64,000 bases of DNA, taken from Picochlorum sp. 'celeri'. Lineage: Eukaryota; Chlorophyta; Trebouxiophyceae. The number at the start of each line of letters is the position of its first letter. Position 1 is the stretch's first letter. A program made the translations under genes and the position numbers. Shown piece by piece: positions 57,601 to 64,000 of this stretch. The notes beneath the pieces are model-generated. The model ran no database searches, was not told the origin of the DNA, and was given only the letters and a program-made list of their open reading frames with translations. Location: the NCBI GenBank assembly GCA_010909725.1, contig JAACMV010000004.1, positions 744,001-808,000 of the forward strand, read 5' to 3'.

Positions 57601-59492
57601 ATGGTTCATTTCATTGTGATGTCAGACAGCACTGAATTGATGGTCAGGAACAAGCTGGACGTGCAACTTTGCATTGATGTACTCTCTAGAGACATGGAGA
57701 TGTTGCGATCATATCATTTAGAGCAAGACTCGCAGAAGACTCTGCACTTGGGGCACTCTGATGCATCAATACAAGTCAGAGTGAACGAAAGCAGTTTTAC
57801 TGTAGACGCAGTTACAAAAATAGCAGTGGGCGAAGTAGTTCGATATCCGCACTTCCTGATTCGTCGTACAAATCTTCATTCCATTGAGATTCGCCACGTG
57901 GGGCGATCATACAAGCAAAAAATATCGCGGTATTCTTTCAGATGTTCGCGATTTTCTATCCTATACCACAGTAGGCCCCAGAACAGTGAGGAAGATCGCA
58001 TTCTTGAATTGGAGATGCACGGCGTCTCGGTGCGCTTACAGACCAATGCAGCCTTGGAGACGTACTCAACCGATTTCAGGATTGACAACTATTTTATGTA
58101 TTTAGAAGCGTTCTCGAGAAGAAGTAATATTATCAGTGGAGAGTCACCTGCAGCGACCTTGAACTGTCAGGTAAGTCAATTCGCAGCAAGTGGCGCGATC
58201 TTCATACGAGTAGACCTTCACATTATCTATGCAGGGCTTTTTGACGGACATTCACAAGCATCATAAGATCGATGCTATCGAGGGATCTCTTGGGACTCTC
58301 TTTGTTGCAATCGACGATGCAACCATTGAAGCTTTAGTTGATGTCTGGGGCGATTTCCGAGTCGATGAGGTCCATTCCAGTCTCACGGATGATACTTTTG
58401 TCGATCTGCAAGAGATGAGGAACACCCCGGTTTGCATCCAGAAATTCATGCTCAAGCCTATCAATATTTTCCTCGATAGTCGTCTGTCAAGATCCGCGTG
58501 GCTACCCTTTGCTATCAATACGTCAAGGTATGAGTTGGTTGATTGAGAATTTTATTTCTTTGTGAATTCCCGATAAAGCATCATGTTATTATTGCAGAGC
58601 TCCGATCTCCGTCGCAGCTATATCGTACGAGGGGGAGAGGAGCGCATATGAGGTTGTTAGGCTCCTGCGTGAGGATGTTGGTGATAGCCTGTTTCGAAGT
58701 GCTCCCTATCTATTAGGATCGCTGCAGCTTCTTTTTGATCCTGTTGGGATGTTCCGTTCACTGCGCAGGGGATTGTCAGGCATTGTCAATCTTCCTGTTG
58801 AGGGCATTCGGAAAAAATCGCTTACTTCTTTTCTCTCTGGAGTGGGCCATGGATCGGCGAACTTTTTCAAGGAGATATCTGGTACGTTTTGGTGCAGGGT
58901 ATCGCATTGTCAACATGCGTCTCATCGTCATTTGCATATGTCTTCAGGTTGGAGTTATAGCACGGCAATAGGATTCTCGAAATCCATTGCAGATATTTTG
59001 CGAAAGAATCCATCTATTACAGAGAGACAGAGTAGAAAAGGACAGGAGTTTATCGAAGAACCTGATGTGAGAATGTCCAGGCCCCTTGTCTATGGTGTTC
59101 AGAACCTGGTCAATCTTTCTTCCAAACTCGGGACAGTTTTATGGTATCGGGACATTTTACAAGCCAAGGTTTCGCTGAAGACAGATCCAAAGTTTTCCAT
59201 CAAGATTGTCTCTCCTGTGCTGCTCATTCATGACCAAGGTTTGGTTGTATTTGCACACTGGGGTACGACTGCAAGTTTCCAGATTCTGTCCACGTGCGAC
59301 TCTCAGATTTGTGCGGTGAAGGGTACCCAAGAGATTATCATTGAGAGTGGGCATTGTACAACCTTTGGTGGCCATGAGAGCCAACAACAGTCTCGAGAAT
59401 CTATAATCAGGCTGTGCATTGCCCCTGATGATTTTGAAACAGTGTTGCTGATTTTCAAGGAGGTTTGGGAGGGACATACTTCGTCTACATAA
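51666..59492 (+). CDS. VPS13: VPS13-like bridge lipid-transfer protein
   Basis: Eleven exons: 51666-51902, 51989-54069, 54136-54578, 54641-55038, 55110-56006, 56078-56356, 56466-57017, 57097-58170, 58235-58527, 58598-58881 and 58948-59492. All frames close, giving about 2360 residues. The chorein motif is at the N-terminus (MERLLEAVLGSFLRDYV, then SLEVKIPWASLATQAIEVHI). The C-terminal ATG-C/DH region is recognisable (SLFRSAPYLLGSLQLLFDPV and GIVNLPVEGI), and a short PH-like end follows. The long middle has the repeating beta-groove (RBG) character. VPS13 proteins form rods that move phospholipids between membranes. At ~2360 residues it is shorter than fungal and animal VPS13 (about 3100 or more). 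Exon edges are hand-called. Confidence 0.88.
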
Positions 59493-59543
59493 TTGATATA
59501 TACATATTAATGTAATGCAAGATGACATTCAAAATTTTGTTCA

Positions 59544-62115
59544 TTACTTGATTCTCGTAAAGCATGAATAGTGGTATAGCTGATTGTTGGAGCATACATG
59601 AGCTGAAGCTCCCAACTGCTTCTGACACATGGGGCACATCTTCTCTCCCGAAACAATATGTCTTCTGCATTGCTCTTGCATACGCGTGTTGCAAATGGTT
59701 TGCAGTTTTCCCTTTGCAAGATGTTTCATCATGTACAGTTTCTTCTGATGCTCCTTCAAAGTCCATATTGAGGCTGTGATGTATTCATTGCATTCGTGTA
59801 TTCCCATCTGAAGAAGGACACATTATCTAGGTAAGTACGCGTGTATAAAGATCACAACAAAAACAACAATGACGAACCCTATCAGGTATGCAGCCAAGAG
59901 TCTGTATGACGAGATCCGGCGATATATTTCTGCTCAAAATCTGTAAAACACTACTGTTTGCTTGCTGTGATTTCAGGGCCACTTTGAGTAAGTCCACAAA
60001 TACATTCTTGTCACCAACTCTTCTGCAGTATCTCTCAGCCTTGGCAGGATCTTCAAGGTCCACAATTAGAATCTCGAGAGCTTTCTTGTGCTGCTTCAGT
60101 TTTTCCAGAACAAGTACCATTGCATCATGAGAATATTGCCCTTCTGAGAGGAGACGCCGTAATTTATTCAAGTCCAAAGTGTGAGCATATCTGTCTAATA
60201 GATGTGTAAGCTTGTCCAAAAGATTGGCAGATGTCTTGTTGTTGGCAAGCATTTGGAGATACAACTCGGCCAATATCTGGCGATCATCCCACACGGAAGT
60301 AGAATTTTCCCCAAGATCCATTTCTTTGATTTGTAGAATTTCTTCCAAATACTGGGCAGAATACAGCAAAGAGCCATCCTGTGATAATATCGAGACTGCC
60401 ACTTTTGTGGGAATTGATGGGTACAGATGTTGAAACATGGTCACCGTTGCGTCCGGATCTAAACTCATCATCCACCTGCAATGATACTTCACGAGCGAGA
60501 TCTCTGGGTTGACTATTGATGACAAATATTTGACTGCTGCCCATGCCCCTGGCTGACCTTTTAATTCTGCAGATGTGCCTGCAGGCCTTGGGATTACCTT
60601 TTCTGGATCCAAACTAAGCTTTTTGATCAATTCCATCGCCGTGGAGTGGTGTCCTTGTATATTGTACAATTGCAAGAGCTCAGAATACAAACCTCGCTTC
60701 TGCAACGCAACTCTGCTACTTTCATAATCTACGTTGTTGTCCCTTCTCTGGAGAAACTGCAAAACACTTCCTGTAGTAGTGTTATCAGACATGATTAAGA
60801 GACAGTTCAATATTGCAGTGTCTATCATTGTTTTGACCGCCGCAGATGGGTCAGGAGAAGACAAAATCCTGCTCCGATGTGACCATAAATACGGCAACAG
60901 AGCATTCGACAATTGCTCTCGTTCACTGATGCAGTCTATTGCTACTGCTCTGACATTGTCGCTCGTAGTTTTCCATCTGAGCGACGCTGGCAGCAAAAAC
61001 TCGAAAACATGTAGCATTTTGACGGTGTCATCACCACAAGCGATTGACAAATTCAGCATGCCATTCTCATAATCTTTTTCGTCACAAATCTGAGAGTAGG
61101 CCAAGTTGAATACCACTTTGGTTTCCAACGAGTGTATGACAGGCTTTTGCCTTCTCACAAGATGTAATGCTGTATCAAACAACTTGGATTGTATTAGCCC
61201 ATCCACCACATCTGCAAATCTGTCCAGGTCCAAAATTTTGATGGTAATCTCTTTGGTTTCTTTTCTCACGATGTAGAGCCTTGGCGGGCTCTCTGTAATA
61301 CAACAATCCTCCTGATTGCTCTCAAATATAAAATTGTCACAGGTATTGTTGTCAGAAAGAGACACGTGAGGCATCATGCCCAACATTGTGCCATCACTGG
61401 AGAAGAAACAATCAAAGCCTGATTGCAATGCAACGACCTTGTCCACCAGAAAGGGAAGAGGACATGGTTTGGCAGATACACGAATTTTACCCTTTCTATA
61501 TTCACAATAATACACGCTGCCAGCTGCATCGACCAGCATGATGCCATGTGGGGGTACAGAAGATATAGAATGCCAAGGGCTGGTCATGGAATTGATCTTT
61601 TGCACACTCTTCTGTCCCACCAGACAACACGTACCATTCGAATATAGAACAAGCAGTTTCTTCGAATCACCGAGCACAACAAAGTCTTTGACATCGTCCC
61701 TTTCGAGATTCCACACAGTTTCAAATCCTGTGAGCTCTTTGTTCATCTTTGCAACACTCTTTGCTTGTTTTAGAAAAACCGCACCACATCCAACAACCAG
61801 CACCAGTGGTGACTTTTTGATCTTGATTTCCTTGACGCTATTGTTCCGAAACACGCATAGGATTTCCTCAGTTGACGAAGCACAACAAATCGCATCGCCT
61901 AGAACCTGAACGTCAACTCGCCCAGCAAAGCTTCTCCCTAGTACAATTCGTAATGAATCTAAATCAATCAGGTATATTTCCGAGGTGCCATCGGACGTCT
62001 TGAACGTATTCAGTAGCAACAACGAGGAGCTCTTTCTGAAGGCGTGCGCAGAGACAATGGTACATCCTTGTGTAATAATGTCTTTGAGAGAAATTCGCCG
62101 TTCAGTCTTATGCAT
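59544..62115 (-). CDS. VPS39: HOPS tethering subunit VPS39/VAM6-like
   Basis: Exons 62115-59878 and 59807-59544, phase 0; 833 residues. The N-terminal half is a CNH-type beta-propeller (EIYLIDLDSLRIVLGRSF and KEIKIKKSPLVLVVG). The C-terminal half is alpha-solenoid with clathrin-repeat sequence (RQILAELYLQMLANNKTSAN, then DLNKLRRLLSEGQYSHDAMV and PAKAERYCRRVGDKNVFVDL). A zinc-ribbon/RING-like end reads CPMCQKQLGASAHVCSNN and then HYSCF, as in VPS39. The Y-C-x-x-V-type segment and this end separate it from VPS11, VPS18 and VPS41. VPS39 binds Rab7 and directs vacuole fusion, and in yeast also the vCLAMP contact. It is tail-to-tail with VPS13, only 51 bp apart. Confidence 0.85.
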
Positions 62116-62258
62116 TTTTATTTAATAGTAATAGATCAGGCTTCAAATATTAAGGCTCCAAAAAGGAAGAAAAAAAAATTTTGATTCCGTAATTTGTATA
62201 TTTAAAACAATATCCGACTATATAATCCACAAAAATTCCGAAAGGTACATCGAAGCAC

Positions 62259-62368
62259 GCGCCCGTGGTGCATTGGTAGCATGCCTGCCTTCCAACTACA
62301 GTAACATGTAGCGTCTCATCGCCTGGTGATGAAAGCATGCGGACTGGGTTCGATTCCCAGCGGGCGCA
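62259..62368 (+). tRNA. trnG-UCC: tRNA-Gly(UCC) with a 39-nt intron
   Basis: Acceptor GCGCCCG/CGGGCGC pairs perfectly, with discriminator A at 62368. D stem GTGC/GCAT, anticodon loop CTTCCAA with TCC at 62291-62293, T arm CTGGG-TTCGATT-CCCAG. The intron 62295-62333 lies after base 37, the standard eukaryotic place. The anticodon stem CCTGC/GCATG has one C-T mismatch. The B box GGTTCGATTCC is exact. A TTTTT run at 62377-62381 can stop Pol III. Confidence 0.9.
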
Positions 62369-62844
62369 CTCTATCCTTTTTAAGGAACTTTACTATTTTT
62401 ATCTTTTTTAAAAAGATACGGGAACCAAGGAATCAAGTAAAAGCGGCCTTAAGAAATTTTCTAGAATGGGCGTCCATGTCCAAGTACACGAAATGTGTGT
62501 CCTAAGGACACTGGTGATTTGCAACAGACTGATTGCACAGGAACTCAATGATATAAGTCCTGAATACGTGTGTGCGTTCTCTCACTTTAGATGTTCGTAA
62601 GCTACGATAGTTACTTGTTTATATACCGTAGTGACGAAAAGTATAGTTTCGGTTTTAATGTCTCATCCCGGGGTGCCTCTGGACACATTATTAGGTGCTC
62701 AGACTGACTGGGAGGGCCCTAGATTCGGGGCTTAGAGCCATGTGTTGGTAATGTCAAGCCATTCTGTGGTATTTACAAAGGTGTTAAATGCATATGAAGC
62801 CCACTCCCTCAGTCAAGAGAGGCTAGAAGGTCCGATTTTGGCAT
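62369..62844. other. Sparse region after tRNA-Gly
   Basis: About 475 bp with no supportable gene. It begins with the Pol III T-run. Frames here are short and without motifs. Confidence 0.35.
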
Positions 62845-63628
62845 TCATGGGCTATTCTGACCTGTCTCCTCATTCAGGGCAAGTTCATCCAAGCCTTCCA
62901 CAAGATCCTCATCTTCATCAGTACTAAACCCATACTCCCACTCTTCCTCATCGTCATATGGGCAATACTTCGACCCATACTCTGATATTTCTCCGGAGCA
63001 TTCTGTTGTCTGTCCTTCTTCCATGTCGACATCTTCTTCCTCACTGTGTTGTTGCTTCTTCTTCCTCCTGGGCCTCAGGATGAACTGAAGACCCAGTTCA
63101 ATGTCAGAAATGCCTCGACTTATATGCTTAAAGAATAGTTTGCTTCCATCTTTTCGTGTTCTTTCTGCTACATTCTGCACCTGTTTGTCCCAATCTTGGC
63201 CATACCCTCTCAAGCATTGTGCATAATTTTGAGTTCTCCCCTTGTAAAACTCCTCAATAACCGCTTTCCATGCTATTCTTCATACTGTTTGTGATTATCT
63301 TCTTATTGATGCATTTATATGAACTAAGAATCTAACTAGCTAATAACTAATAAGCTTCATATAAGAAGTGATTTCACCTTGGATGCCCACTGGAGCTCCC
63401 TGTTGATTCTGAGTTGACTTCTTGTGCCTCCTGTATCACCCGTTGCATCCAGATGGATTTCTGTTCCGCCCTCGACTGCGATAGCTTCTTCCTCCACATC
63501 ATTGTATTCAACCAAATCTTACACATCTGGACCATCTTCCTATCCAGATGGAAGCGTTGGTGCTGTGCAGTTACAAAACTGGAATTTGAATATTTCAAGA
63601 GAGACCTTGGCTTCTGTTGTTGCCAAAA
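62845..63628 (-). CDS. Unrecognised acidic protein, partial model
   Basis: Proposed exons 63628-63378 and 63277-62845. The intron donor CCAAG|GTGAAATC and acceptor ATGAAG|AATAGC restore one frame of about 227 residues, but the first exon starts at a splice acceptor (CCTAG|TTTTGG), so a 5' exon is missing. The N-terminal part is basic and Gln/Arg-rich (WRKKLSQSRAEQKSIWMQRV). The next part has AWKAVIEEFYKGRTQNYAQC and YGQDWDKQVQNVAERTR, then a nuclear-type basic block (RPRRKKKQQ), and an acidic C-terminus (EEEDVDMEEG, DDEEEWEYGFSTDEDEDLVE). No domain recognised. A nuclear protein or a relic of a mobile element are both possible. Confidence 0.4.
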
Positions 63629-64000
63629 CTAGGTACCAGATATATGTACGTTTAGAATTGATGTGAATGAATATAATCATGTGCGACATCGTGTTATTGG
63701 CCACCGCATGGCCCAGTACCAAGCATCCATGGCATGGGTCAATGGGGGGAATGACCGTCCATGGCCATGGCCCCATCCACGAGGCCATTTGGGCGGGACG
63801 GGCCACGAAATGAAAGAGGAGATGATCATAGAGCGATTGGTGGTGCCCCCAAGATCAGATTCACCCTAGAGGACGAGTTATCGGCAAATGAAGTTTGCTC
63901 TGGGAAAGATTGTATCGATATATAGGTTTCACCCCGGGGTGGGTGAATCTTAATATTCGTCACTACGGTATATTTTCGTTGACTGCTATTATTGTCTCAA
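63629..64000. other. Right-edge region with no recognised gene
   Basis: About 370 bp. It may hold the 5' exon and promoter of the preceding minus-strand gene. It contains the GC-rich ATGGCCATGGCC-type run near 63760 and a CACCCCGGGGTGGGTG dyad near 63931. Confidence 0.35.

Noticed and set aside
59544..62115. VPS11, VPS18 or VPS41 instead of VPS39
   Set aside because: The CNH-type start, the PAKAERYC segment and the CPMCQKQLG..HYSCF end fit VPS39 better than those paralogues.

Overview
This window looks like nuclear DNA of a photosynthetic eukaryote of the green lineage. Nearly every gene is broken by short introns of about 50-100 bp with GT..AG ends and frequent GTGCGT, GTACGT, GTATGT or GTGAGT donors. 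The products are eukaryotic housekeeping proteins: the Pol I largest subunit, a proteasome ATPase, a GNOM/GBF-type ARF-GEF, Miro, VPS13, VPS39, a poly(A) polymerase and SIZ1. They are mixed with nuclear-encoded plastid proteins: phosphoribulokinase, HCF106, a RIQ/DUF1118 protein, PSRP-3, homogentisate phytyltransferase, a plastid GDT1 homologue and a CAS-like rhodanese. PRK, RIQ and HCF106 together point to Viridiplantae. Compact spacing and a permuted tRNA gene fit an early-diverging, prasinophyte-like green alga, but I cannot name the species.

Layout. 1-9.4 kb: CK1-like kinase (cut by the left edge), PSRP-3, GDT1-like, HPT, an aquaporin with a long first loop, a possible NEPRO-like nucleolar protein and RPT2. 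9.5-17.1 kb: RecQ helicase, bromodomain protein, R3H/G-patch protein, SIZ1-like SUMO ligase and kinetochore NNF1. 17.2-25.9 kb: RPA1, divergent from poly(A) polymerase, then two unrecognised genes. 25.9-27.3 kb: no confident protein gene, but a circularly permuted tRNA-Ala(UGC) and unexplained palindromes and repeats. 27.3-39 kb: IF1-like, Miro, GNOM/GBF, a small secreted protein, an amino-alcohol phosphotransferase, ZC3H15/DFRP1-like and a complex I NDUFA3-like subunit. 39.1-49.7 kb: a run rich in plastid functions (ACT-domain alpha-amylase, HCF106, RIQ, J-protein, PRK, a glycine-rich membrane protein, a bZIP factor and a CAS-like protein). 50-62.1 kb: PUS3, VPS13, VPS39. 62.2-64 kb: an intron-containing tRNA-Gly(UCC), then sparse sequence with one unrecognised gene.

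The strongest unusual signal is at 26651-26753 on the minus strand. The 3' half of a tRNA-Ala lies upstream of its 5' half. When the halves are joined they give a complete cloverleaf with the G3:U70 alanine identity pair, an intact A box and an intact B box. Such a gene must mature through a circular RNA intermediate. Other notable points are a SIZ1-like protein whose SP-RING has lost every zinc ligand while keeping its scaffold, an alpha-amylase with an N-terminal ACT domain, and a Miro whose second GTPase domain shows no P-loop.

All splice sites were inferred by hand from reading frame and GT/AG motifs. Positions are exact where the frame closes and approximate for residue numbers inside proteins.
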